Shown one piece after another: positions 45,463-53,327 of a stretch of DNA of 64,000 bases. Source of the DNA: Candidatus Poseidonia sp. (GTDB taxonomy: Archaea; Thermoplasmatota; Poseidoniia; Poseidoniales; Poseidoniaceae); NCBI GenBank assembly GCA_016778305.1, contig JADHPT010000009.1, forward strand, positions 1-64,000, given 5' to 3'. Every line of letters begins with the position of its first letter. The stretch's first letter is position 1. A program made the position numbers and the translations under genes. The notes under the pieces were generated by a model. The model searched no databases. It was not told where the DNA came from and saw only the letters and a list, made by a program, of their open reading frames with translations.

Positions 45463-46467
45463 TCAATTGATTGAGGTGTACATGTCATCAGGCATGTCGC
45501 CGGCGAGCTTGAGTGCACCAATGGCGACTGAGTTGATGGGGTCTTCGACGCACCAAACCTTGACATCACCGATGTCTGAGATTTCGCTTGCGACTCGCTC
45601 AGCACTTCCTTCAATCAGGGAGCCGCCACCGGAGAGGATGATGTTGTTGCGGAGAATAGGCTGGTATTCGGGGTCGGCACCAGCAACGATCTTCTTGATG
45701 GCGTTACCGATCTTTGGAATAATCAATCCGCATGCCTCTTGAATCAAATCACCGATGTCGACAACTTGTTGCTTACCCTCAACGGAGAGTTTGACAGTTA
45801 CTTCGCGAGTATCACCGCCAACGTAAGACGACTCCTCTTTCCACTTACGGACCATGTCCTTGGTGACCTGCGCGCCGGTGTACTTCTTCTTGATGAGGTC
45901 CATGAGTTGGAGGTCAAGCCAATCACCAGCTTCGGTGATGGTGACTTGGTCTTCATCGGTAGGGAAGGTTCCGTAGACTCGTGCGATGTCGGTTGTACCG
46001 GCACCGATATCAACAACGATTGAACCAGCGATCTCATCGATTCCGTAGGCGGTAGCGAAGGGTTCGGTAACGACCATAATGGCGTTCACTTGTCCACGAA
46101 GGGTGGCAACAAGGTTGGATTTGTCCGTGAAGGAAACGTGGCTTGGAGAGCAAATAACGCCAAAAACCTCGTCGTACTCTTCAGGGTCAACGGTTTCAAG
46201 AAGGTGCGAGACGAAAGCCTTGGCAGCAGCCAGATTTGCCTCATCATCTTGGGTGACTCCAGCAGCCATTGGGCGGTAGAGGTTGCAAGCAAGTTTGTTC
46301 TTCAATGCATCATCGCCGAACAGGACATCTCGGCCGAGGAAATTACGAGCCACTGCATCCTTTGGACGTCCGACGACGGTTTCGATTGTATGCATCTTAT
46401 CAGCGCTTGATGCGATGGTAGATTGGTAGGTTCCAAGGTCAATTCCAACATAAAGGCGGTCACTCAT
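45463..46467 (-). CDS. actin/MreB/MamK-like ATPase
   Basis: This 334-residue protein is of the actin-Hsp70 ATPase superfamily. Phosphate-1 is GIDLGTYQST at residues 8-17, phosphate-2 is VVDIGAGTTDIA near 150 and the adenosine motif is IILSGGGSLIEG near 287. It has the length of MreB/MamK/ParM-type filament proteins and lacks the Hsp70 C-terminal domain. The start at MSDRLYVG follows an AAGGTGAATGAA ribosome-binding site. The coiled-coil gene follows it. A polymerising cytoskeletal role is inferred from family. No mreC/mreD or par centromere repeat is nearby, so neither wall synthesis nor plasmid partition is indicated. Confidence 0.88.
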   Translation of the reverse strand: MSDRLYVGIDLGTYQSTIASSADKMHTIETVVGRPKDAVARNFLGRDVLFGDDALKNKLACNLYRPMAAGVTQDDEANLAAAKAFVSHLLETVDPEEYDEVFGVICSPSHVSFTDKSNLVATLRGQVNAIMVVTEPFATAYGIDEIAGSIVVDIGAGTTDIARVYGTFPTDEDQVTITEAGDWLDLQLMDLIKKKYTGAQVTKDMVRKWKEESSYVGGDTREVTVKLSVEGKQQVVDIGDLIQEACGLIIPKIGNAIKKIVAGADPEYQPILRNNIILSGGGSLIEGSAERVASEISDIGDVKVWCVEDPINSVAIGALKLAGDMPDDMYTSIN

Positions 46468-46588
46468 TTCATTCACCTTCCGACTTGCGGACATGTTGGC
46501 GAGTCCGCCATCAACCTTCAAGGTTCACCTTGATATTTTGAGGAGAATTATACCTTCTCTCGCAATAAAAAGAGCCGCAGTTAGTCGT

Positions 46589-49500
46589 TTATTCTTGTTC
46601 GGTAGAACTTCCAATTCCCTGAGCCAATTTCTCGTCTGAAAAGGGCGGATACGACCCTTCTTGACCGCTAGACGAGGCATTCAATACCCGAAAGCCCCGT
46701 GCAACAGCAAAGCCCAACAACATACCAATTATTCCGATCAACACCATTGGTTGAATGGTTACACTTGCGTCGTCTGACACGGGAGCGGGCTCGTCATCAT
46801 GCATGGGATTGTTCCATGTGAATGAAAGGTTCTCGCGAGCGACGGTCGTGATCGGTGGCTGAACGGCTGCGGGCGACCCATTTGTTGTCTCGATCGTCAC
46901 AGCTATTTCGTAGGTTGTCGATTGGAGGTAATACGGGGGCAAATCATTCGGAATACTCCAGGTACACCGATGCAGAACCCCCGGCTGTAATGCGATTCCG
47001 CTGCAAGCGAATACAGAAAGATTCGTCTGGTTGGTGAAACGAACTGTAAAATTGGAAACATAACCGTCGCCATCATCATCTACAACACGCCAAGCAACGG
47101 AGAGATTGTCGGTAATGGTGCTGTTATCTTGGGGCGCTTCCACGACAACGAGAAGAGGGGCCTGATCGATGGGGTAACATCCCGATCCGTCCACGGGCCA
47201 AGCAAGGTCGTCGGTCAAGCACGCATCATCGGGGTCGGCCACACCGTCACCATCTGTGTCATCGATACAACCATCCACATTGGCATCAAAGCCACGGGCA
47301 TCTTCTTCCGGGCAAAAATCGTCCAGGTTGTGGACGCCATCTCCATCGTCATCGTCAAGGCAACCATCATCGTTGAGGTCAGCAAGACTTGCATTCTCCA
47401 TCGGGCAAGCATCGTCGATATTGTTGACTCCGTCCCCGTCCCCGTCCATGTGGTCATCCGAGTCGCGCTCAACACCGCTGACGACAAGAGCAAAGCCAAC
47501 GGCATCTCCATCAAGGCCAACAGAACCTGGAGTTCCACCAGGCACGACATAGCGGGCTGCAACCTCAACCTCGATGAAGCGGGAACCATTGATCAGTGAT
47601 GCGGGAATATCAATCCCGAAGGTGGTCTCGTTGCTTTGGGGGAAGAGCGAGGTATTGCCGAGATCGACCACACTTCCGTAAAATGAAGTGGGAGCCCCAT
47701 CACCCTGAATACGATCGGCAACCATGACACTCCCATCATCCAGTCGAACCCGGAGTTGGAGATCATCAACAAGCGCAGGCTGCGCTTTGGCGGGATAGGC
47801 CAAGCGGACCCGTACGGATTCGTTGTCAAGAGGAGTAAAGCGGTGCGTGAATGCATCTCCGGTTTGCAAAAAGGGGCCTGAGGCGCCTTGACCGAACCAA
47901 GGGTTTTGTTCAAAAGCACTCAATCCCCTATCGTTTTCAGCATATTCATTGAACCAATCATTGACGGTGGTATTGTGCAATCGATAACTGTCGTGTGCCC
48001 AGAGATGAGCTCCCGGAGACTGGCCATCGGTCAACGACGTCGTGTCAACCAGCGTGCTTAGGTTGAGCACTCCCCACCCGTCATAGGGGTTGTGGAGAGC
48101 GTTGGAAACATCCCCTCCGGATCGGAATTCATTGTCAAGCGGGGTCGTGGATAACGCCAGCGTAGCCCGTAGGAGCGCTCCTGATGGCGTAAAGCCAGAT
48201 CCGAGGGCGACGCTTCGAACATCTGGAACTGCCCATTCAGGTTGAATATCGCTCAAGTTGACATGTGTTGTCGGCTCCCAAGGGCCGTGTATCCACCCGT
48301 CTTCGTAGAGCTGCTGGATGATCCCAGCACTTCCCGCAGCTAAGGGGGTGGCCATACTGGTTCCAGAAGAAAGCCTCAACCCGTCGTTGTTGGTGTCCCA
48401 GAAACCATCGCCATTCGCTGACTGAATATTTTTTCCGGGCGCGAGGAGGAAGACGCCATCAGTACCTTCCTCGGTCGGCCCGTAGGCGGTTGAACCCCAC
48501 CGTTCGGGAGAGGAATCCTTCGTACTTGCACTCACGGCAACAACATTTCTCCCGTTAGCTGGCTCAAGAATTCCTTGCCCCCCATTTCCAGGGGCGATGA
48601 AAGCGAGCGACCAAGGCATCGCTCGAGCATAACTATCGAAGTGACCGGTACGCTCTGTATAAGCGGTGGTATCGTCGCCCCAAGAATTGGAATGGATCAC
48701 TGCACCGTGCACACTTGCTTCATACAGCAGTTCATCGACATTCGGGGGCGACCATCCGCTCTCGTTCACAATGTCCTGAACCACGAGCCGTGCACCATGA
48801 GCGAGGGTACTCCCGTTGGCTGGCTCAGCACCGGTTCGCTGGCTCTGTACGTCTCGACAGCCAAGAGAAGCAACAACGTGGGTGCCGTGTCTGTAATCGC
48901 TCTGTCCGGGGGTGTCGTTTCCATCAATGGTGTCGTTGAGGAATATGATTTTCCGATGTGATTCACCAAAAATTCCGACAGCAGGATAGGGCGCACCCTC
49001 TTCTGCGTGCAAGGAGGTATCTTGTGTTGCGTTGCGAAAACAGGCATGGTCGGCGTCAATTCCACTGTCGGCTACGCCGAGAACGATTCCGGAACCGTCC
49101 AAGCCGAAGGTCCAGAGAGGATGGGATGAAAATACCCCGTCCTGGAGCAGGGCACTCGCTTGGGCGTTTCTCGCTTTCGTGGTAAGAACAGGCTCAATCC
49201 ACAAGACGCCATCCAAGCCCAGCAACCTTTCAACAACCGAACGTGAGCCGACGCTCAAGTGTACTGAAGTAGGCAATACCGATTCAACAAGGGCAACGCT
49301 CTCTATTAGTTCGGCATCGAGGAATGAAAGAGAAGCAATGACCTCCTCTTTGACAAGAAGGGGAAGGTTCGGTTCAAAGACGAGACGAATATCACTCCAA
49401 CCTCTATCATCCAACCCTCCTTTCCAGACTGCATCGTCGAATGGAATCACTTCAACATAAGAAGGAAGGACTGACTGCGTTGGATGCCAAACCAACAACG

Positions 49501-49699
49501 TCTCAGGACTTACAACTCGCAGTGGGACAACGCCGTGTTGCTCCATCTCCTCCCAAGCCTGCGAAGTCCATACCGCTTGGTCGAGCCGCAGTAATTTTTC
49601 TTCTCCGCCGATATCCGGTTTGGGCATGTAAGCGGGCGTTTGGAGGCCCGAGGCGAGGGGGAGCACGAACAGGAGAACGAGCCACCATGCCGTGCGCAT
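46589..49699 (-). CDS. secreted subtilisin-family (S8) protease with TSP3 repeats and membrane anchor
   Basis: This 1036-residue extracellular serine protease has a signal peptide at residues 1-18 and a propeptide-like region to about 190. The S8 domain has Asp211 (VADSGID), His271 (RHGTH), oxyanion Asn372 and Ser448 (SGTSMATP). A jelly-roll P-domain-like region follows. At about 800-880 there are three thrombospondin type-3 calcium repeats (DGDGVNNIDDACP and similar), then an Ig-like segment. Near 1000 is a C-terminal transmembrane helix (LIGIIGMLLGFAVARGF) with a short tail. It degrades protein at the cell surface. It is divergent from the eL20 gene by 99 bp. Confidence 0.93.
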   Translation of the reverse strand: MRTAWWLVLLFVLPLASGLQTPAYMPKPDIGGEEKLLRLDQAVWTSQAWEEMEQHGVVPLRVVSPETLLVWHPTQSVLPSYVEVIPFDDAVWKGGLDDRGWSDIRLVFEPNLPLLVKEEVIASLSFLDAELIESVALVESVLPTSVHLSVGSRSVVERLLGLDGVLWIEPVLTTKARNAQASALLQDGVFSSHPLWTFGLDGSGIVLGVADSGIDADHACFRNATQDTSLHAEEGAPYPAVGIFGESHRKIIFLNDTIDGNDTPGQSDYRHGTHVVASLGCRDVQSQRTGAEPANGSTLAHGARLVVQDIVNESGWSPPNVDELLYEASVHGAVIHSNSWGDDTTAYTERTGHFDSYARAMPWSLAFIAPGNGGQGILEPANGRNVVAVSASTKDSSPERWGSTAYGPTEEGTDGVFLLAPGKNIQSANGDGFWDTNNDGLRLSSGTSMATPLAAGSAGIIQQLYEDGWIHGPWEPTTHVNLSDIQPEWAVPDVRSVALGSGFTPSGALLRATLALSTTPLDNEFRSGGDVSNALHNPYDGWGVLNLSTLVDTTSLTDGQSPGAHLWAHDSYRLHNTTVNDWFNEYAENDRGLSAFEQNPWFGQGASGPFLQTGDAFTHRFTPLDNESVRVRLAYPAKAQPALVDDLQLRVRLDDGSVMVADRIQGDGAPTSFYGSVVDLGNTSLFPQSNETTFGIDIPASLINGSRFIEVEVAARYVVPGGTPGSVGLDGDAVGFALVVSGVERDSDDHMDGDGDGVNNIDDACPMENASLADLNDDGCLDDDDGDGVHNLDDFCPEEDARGFDANVDGCIDDTDGDGVADPDDACLTDDLAWPVDGSGCYPIDQAPLLVVVEAPQDNSTITDNLSVAWRVVDDDGDGYVSNFTVRFTNQTNLSVFACSGIALQPGVLHRCTWSIPNDLPPYYLQSTTYEIAVTIETTNGSPAAVQPPITTVARENLSFTWNNPMHDDEPAPVSDDASVTIQPMVLIGIIGMLLGFAVARGFRVLNASSSGQEGSYPPFSDEKLAQGIGSSTEQE

Positions 49700-49798
49700 G
49701 GCTTTGCCAGCCTTGCGGTTTGCCTCAAACTATCGGTGAAGTGTTTGCCAGATATCGCGCCAGCGCGTTTAAGGATGGATGGCAGGTCGGACGGCTTG

Positions 49799-50071
49799 AT
49801 GAAGGCCTACCGAGTTTCTGGAACGGCACCCTTTGGAAGCCAACGACAAGCATTTTCCTTTGATATCCCAGCGGAAAATGAAGACGGTGCAACACACCAC
49901 GCGTATTCAATCCTCGGGTCACGGCATCGCATCGGCCGCCGCATGGTCAAGATCGAGTCGATATCTGAAATCGACCCACGCACCTCGACAGAAGCAAAAG
50001 TTCTCCACCACTTCCGCGAACAAATCGCTGCACAAGGTGGCACCATCGCCCCTACTGCCGAGGAAGAGTGA
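49799..50071 (+). CDS. ribosomal protein eL20 (L18Ae/LX)
   Basis: This 90-residue large-subunit ribosomal protein is found in archaea and eukaryotes. The start MKAYRVSGTAPFGSQRQAF and the SILGSRHRIGRRMVKIESI segment are characteristic of LX. The ATG at 49799 is chosen because the protein begins exactly at the family's first residue. A TATA-like GTTTAAG lies about 28 bp before. It leads the conserved archaeal cluster eL20-pfdA-ftsY seen directly downstream. Confidence 0.93.
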   Translation: MKAYRVSGTAPFGSQRQAFSFDIPAENEDGATHHAYSILGSRHRIGRRMVKIESISEIDPRTSTEAKVLHHFREQIAAQGGTIAPTAEEE

Positions 50072-50120
50072 AGTCGCCACCGCCTTCTTCTACCCTGAGG
50101 TGTTGGGAGGTCTGAAGACG

Positions 50121-50690
50121 ATGGTTGACAGAAATCAATTGCAACAACACGCCCGTGAGGTTGAAGCCCTCCGCAAGCGATTTGATGAAATCAACCTCCG
50201 GCTCGAACAAGTAGACACCGTCCTTGCAGAGCATGCCATCACCACCTCCGTGCTTTCAGCGCTGACTGCACCGTCTGACAAAGCGTCGATTTCGACGCAT
50301 CTTCCAATCGGTTCGGGCGTGAGCCTCCCCTATCGCCATACTGGAACAAAGGAAGGCACCGCTCTGGTTGACCTGGGAGCCGGGGTCTTTGGAGAACGCC
50401 CATGGTCGGACGCTCATGCCATCACCGACCAGCGCCGACAGGATATCCAACAGTTGAGAGATGAATTGAAAGGTCAAGCCGACCAAACTGAAGCAAGCCT
50501 TGCCGAAGTGGCTCAGAAATTCAACACGCTTGCGGAAACACTCCAATCTCAAGCTGCGCCACCCCCGGCCATGAATTCAGCCCCAACTTCAGTACCTCAA
50601 GAGGAAGAACAGCCTCCCCAAGAACAACCCCCACAGCGCCGACAGCGCAAACGGGGGATGTTTGGTAACAATTTGACATTGGATGATTGA
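50121..50690 (+). CDS. pfdA: prefoldin alpha subunit
   Basis: This 189-residue subunit of the hexameric co-chaperone captures unfolded proteins for the thermosome. Two long coiled-coil arms flank a beta-hairpin core with the family motif LPIGSGVSLPYRHTGTKEG and VDLGAGVFGERP. It is about 40 residues longer than typical archaeal alpha prefoldins because of a Pro/Gln/Glu-rich C-terminal tail ending RRQRKRGMFGNN. It lies between eL20 and ftsY, the standard archaeal order. Confidence 0.93.
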   Translation: MVDRNQLQQHAREVEALRKRFDEINLRLEQVDTVLAEHAITTSVLSALTAPSDKASISTHLPIGSGVSLPYRHTGTKEGTALVDLGAGVFGERPWSDAHAITDQRRQDIQQLRDELKGQADQTEASLAEVAQKFNTLAETLQSQAAPPPAMNSAPTSVPQEEEQPPQEQPPQRRQRKRGMFGNNLTLDD

Positions 50691-50699
50691 GGGAAGACC

Positions 50700-52082
50700 A
50701 TGGGCCTGTTTGATCGATTCAGAAAACGTATTCATGAGGTTGCGGATGAAACCGATCAAGACGCTCTTTCCGTCGATGCGTCTTCAGAGGAGGCCAAAGA
50801 ATTGCTTCAGCCGCCTCAGGCAGCCCAATCTGAAGATGAATGGGATGATCTTGAGGAAGTTGAACCTCTTCGGGAGGCGAAGCCAGAAGGGAATACCGAT
50901 GATGATTGGGATACTTGGGACGATGACGAACCGATTGTACCGGTCACATTGACGAAAAAAGAACGTAAATTACTCGAACGTCAAGAACGCGAACGAAAGA
51001 AAGCAGCAGCCCAAGCAAAAAAAGCCATGAAAAAACGCGGGGCGGTCGAAATGGCACGCCCAAAAGGCTCCAAAGTGGACTTGAGTATGATGCGAACCAC
51101 CACGGGCAGACAACTCGTTGAGGTTAAACAAGCACCGAAAGGGTCCAGTAAAACTGCTACGATTGAATTTGAACAAGGATCAACCGTGGATATTGACCTC
51201 GGCGGAGGTGTCGTTAGTGAAGGCGGGCGCATCATCAAACCCGGACAAGGGCTGGATGATTTACTTGAGGAACTCGAATGGGCACTCCTTGAATCTGATA
51301 TTTCCCAACAAGCCACCAGCGCCATCATAGATAGTTTACGAAAGGCCCTTGTTGGGGCGCGGCTCCGCAAAGGAGCAGACCTCTCCAAAGTCCTCGAAGC
51401 AGCCCTCAAACGTGCCCTTCACACCCTTCTACAAGCAGGTTATTGGGACTTTGATGCCTCGGTGAAGGCCTTCGTTGAGAAGGGCGATCTTCCAGTTGTC
51501 ATCATGCTCGTTGGGGTAAATGGAACGGGCAAGACCACGACGGCTGCTAAAATCGCCCAACGGTTGTTGAATAACGGCTTGAGTGTGATTGCAGCGGCTG
51601 GAGATACCTTCCGTGCTGGCGCCATCCAACAACTTGAGTCCCACTGCGAACGCCTTGGTATCCGCTGTGTTTCAAGCCAACGGGGCGGCGACTCAGCCGC
51701 TATTGCCCGAGACGCCATCGATAGTGCGAAGGCGAAGGGGATTGATGTCGTACTGGTTGATACAGCCGGGCGCATGCAGAACAAAACGAATTTGATGAAT
51801 GAATTGAATAAAGTTCGAAAGGTCACCAATCCTCACCTCACCCTCTTCGTTGGAGACTCCCTGGCAGGAAATGACGCCGTCGAACAAGCGAAAATGTTCC
51901 AGGAGATCATGCGCTTTGACGGCGCGGTGTTAACGAAAATGGATACCGATGCAAAAGGCGGAGCTGGACTGTCCATCGCGTTTGCAACCGGGCGCCCAAT
52001 CGTGTTTGTTGGCGTCGGCCAAAATTACGAGGACTTGCTTCAATTCGACCCCCAATGGTTACTTGACCAACTCTTCGAGTGA
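50700..52082 (+). CDS. ftsY: FtsY, signal recognition particle receptor GTPase
   Basis: This 460-residue SRP receptor docks SRP-ribosome complexes at the membrane. The N-terminal 160 residues are highly acidic then basic (a membrane-binding A region). The NG domain follows: G1 Walker A GVNGTGKTTTAAK at about 272-284, then GDTFRAGAIQQL, DTAGRMQ, TKMDTDAKGG (G4) and a C-terminal FVGVGQNYEDL. A GAGGGA ribosome-binding site precedes the ATG, 9 bp after the pfdA stop, so the genes form an operon. Confidence 0.97.
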   Translation: MGLFDRFRKRIHEVADETDQDALSVDASSEEAKELLQPPQAAQSEDEWDDLEEVEPLREAKPEGNTDDDWDTWDDDEPIVPVTLTKKERKLLERQERERKKAAAQAKKAMKKRGAVEMARPKGSKVDLSMMRTTTGRQLVEVKQAPKGSSKTATIEFEQGSTVDIDLGGGVVSEGGRIIKPGQGLDDLLEELEWALLESDISQQATSAIIDSLRKALVGARLRKGADLSKVLEAALKRALHTLLQAGYWDFDASVKAFVEKGDLPVVIMLVGVNGTGKTTTAAKIAQRLLNNGLSVIAAAGDTFRAGAIQQLESHCERLGIRCVSSQRGGDSAAIARDAIDSAKAKGIDVVLVDTAGRMQNKTNLMNELNKVRKVTNPHLTLFVGDSLAGNDAVEQAKMFQEIMRFDGAVLTKMDTDAKGGAGLSIAFATGRPIVFVGVGQNYEDLLQFDPQWLLDQLFE

Positions 52083-52120
52083 AGCGTAGGACAAAAAGAC
52101 CTCCACCCACAGGGAGCCTC

Positions 52121-52501
52121 ATGGCCGATATGTTTGCAGACGAAGACTCCGCCCGTTTTTTTCAGATGATTCAAATGCTGCAACGCTCAACAATGTTGCA
52201 CATGGGCTACCTTCCAGATCAAGAAGGGAAGTTCCATTACGATCTTCTTGAAGCAAAAGAAGGGATTGAAGTCATACGAATGTTTCAGAAGAAAACAGAC
52301 GGAAACCTCAACGCCCAGGAAGTTCAATTGCTACGAACTGTGATCAGCGAACTCCAAATGCAATTCACCAAAGCGCCACAACTTCACCGGGAACGTCAAA
52401 GCGAACAAACCCAAAGCGACGTCATCCGAGAAACCTTCTCTCAACCTCAAGACGGCCCCATTGAGGACCTTTCAACATCGATAGATGAAGGCGAAGAATA
52501 G
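52121..52501 (+). CDS. DUF1844-like small protein
   Basis: This 126-residue soluble protein has a helical core (FFQMIQMLQRSTMLHMGY) and the LLEAKEGIEVIRMFQKKTDGNLN stretch, both typical of DUF1844 proteins. A polar C-terminal tail follows. The family has no established function. It lies 38 bp after ftsY in the same direction, with an AGGGAG site before the ATG at 52121; a longer in-frame start would overlap ftsY. Co-transcription with the SRP-receptor cluster is likely. Confidence 0.75.
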   Translation: MADMFADEDSARFFQMIQMLQRSTMLHMGYLPDQEGKFHYDLLEAKEGIEVIRMFQKKTDGNLNAQEVQLLRTVISELQMQFTKAPQLHRERQSEQTQSDVIRETFSQPQDGPIEDLSTSIDEGEE

Positions 52502-52545
52502 CGGTTGTTTGATGTGCAAGAACATCCTGCGAGGAATTGATTGGT

Positions 52546-53208
52546 ATGGGACTCGTGACAGAAGTTGATGACGAAGGAGCACCTACCGTGCTCATCGTTG
52601 ACAACAACCCAATGTCGAGTCTACGCCTTTCAAATTTATTCAAAGCACGTAATTTCATCATCGAACATTGTGAGGATGGCGACCAAGCCGTTGACGAATA
52701 CATCCGCCTCGATCCAGAACTCGTCGTTCTCTCCCTTGACATTCCGTCCTTGGACGGACATCTAGCGGCGCTTGAAATGCGAGAGCACGGCGGCGAACAA
52801 CGCATTGTATTCGTTGCGCCAGCAAGGATGGCTGACGTAGCCAACGATGCTGCATTTTCTGCAGGAGCAGTGGCTTGGCTTCAAAAACCGATCTCGAACG
52901 AGACCCTTGAGTCACAGTGGCGCAAGATTCTCGGCAGGATCCCCGACGCTCCAGGGCTTGAAGACTTGGATGAACTCTATCCGGGCGATCGTGTCAAACC
53001 AGAAGCAGATGAAGGCCCGATGCCGGGACTCCCACTACCATTGCCGATGCCGGTTGGAGGACTTCCGTTGCCACTTCCCGAACTTGTTGTCGCAGAAGTA
53101 GCTGCACCAGTCAAGAAAAAAAGTCGTAAAAAGTGGGTGTTTGCTCTTCTCATTCTGGCTGTTGCAGCCGCTGGAGCAGCGTACGGTTTGGGCTATATCT
53201 CGCTTTGA
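52546..53208 (+). CDS. response-regulator receiver domain tethered by a C-terminal membrane helix
   Basis: This is a protein of about 220 residues. Residues 12-125 are a CheY-like receiver: VLIVDNNP acidic start, the phospho-acceptor Asp in LSLDIPSLDG, and the conserved Lys in WLQKPIS. A Pro/Leu-rich linker (MPGLPLPLPMPVGG) follows, then a basic patch (KKKSRKK) and a C-terminal transmembrane helix (VFALLILAVAAAGAAYGLGY). There is no output domain or histidine kinase nearby. The start at ATG 52546 follows GAGGA by ten bases. A membrane-anchored phosphosignal acceptor or adaptor is the inference. Confidence 0.8.
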   Translation: MGLVTEVDDEGAPTVLIVDNNPMSSLRLSNLFKARNFIIEHCEDGDQAVDEYIRLDPELVVLSLDIPSLDGHLAALEMREHGGEQRIVFVAPARMADVANDAAFSAGAVAWLQKPISNETLESQWRKILGRIPDAPGLEDLDELYPGDRVKPEADEGPMPGLPLPLPMPVGGLPLPLPELVVAEVAAPVKKKSRKKWVFALLILAVAAAGAAYGLGYISL

Positions 53209-53327
53209 GTAATGCAATTGAGCAACCACGCATGGAAACCCATCGTCATCTTTTCTTGGTTCAAGACAGGGTGGGAACATCATTGGGGATTGTGAGTTTC
53301 CTCATCCGTCCAAGCGAATAACTTCAG

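Noticed and set aside
45463-46467. DnaK/Hsp70 for the actin-like gene
   Set aside because: The protein is only 334 residues, with no substrate-binding domain or Hsp70 linker.
47129-47599. Long plus-strand frames opposite the subtilisin TSP3 region
   Set aside because: They are mirror images of Asp-rich repeat codons (GAT/GAC read as ATC/GTC) and give low-complexity Ile/Val proteins.
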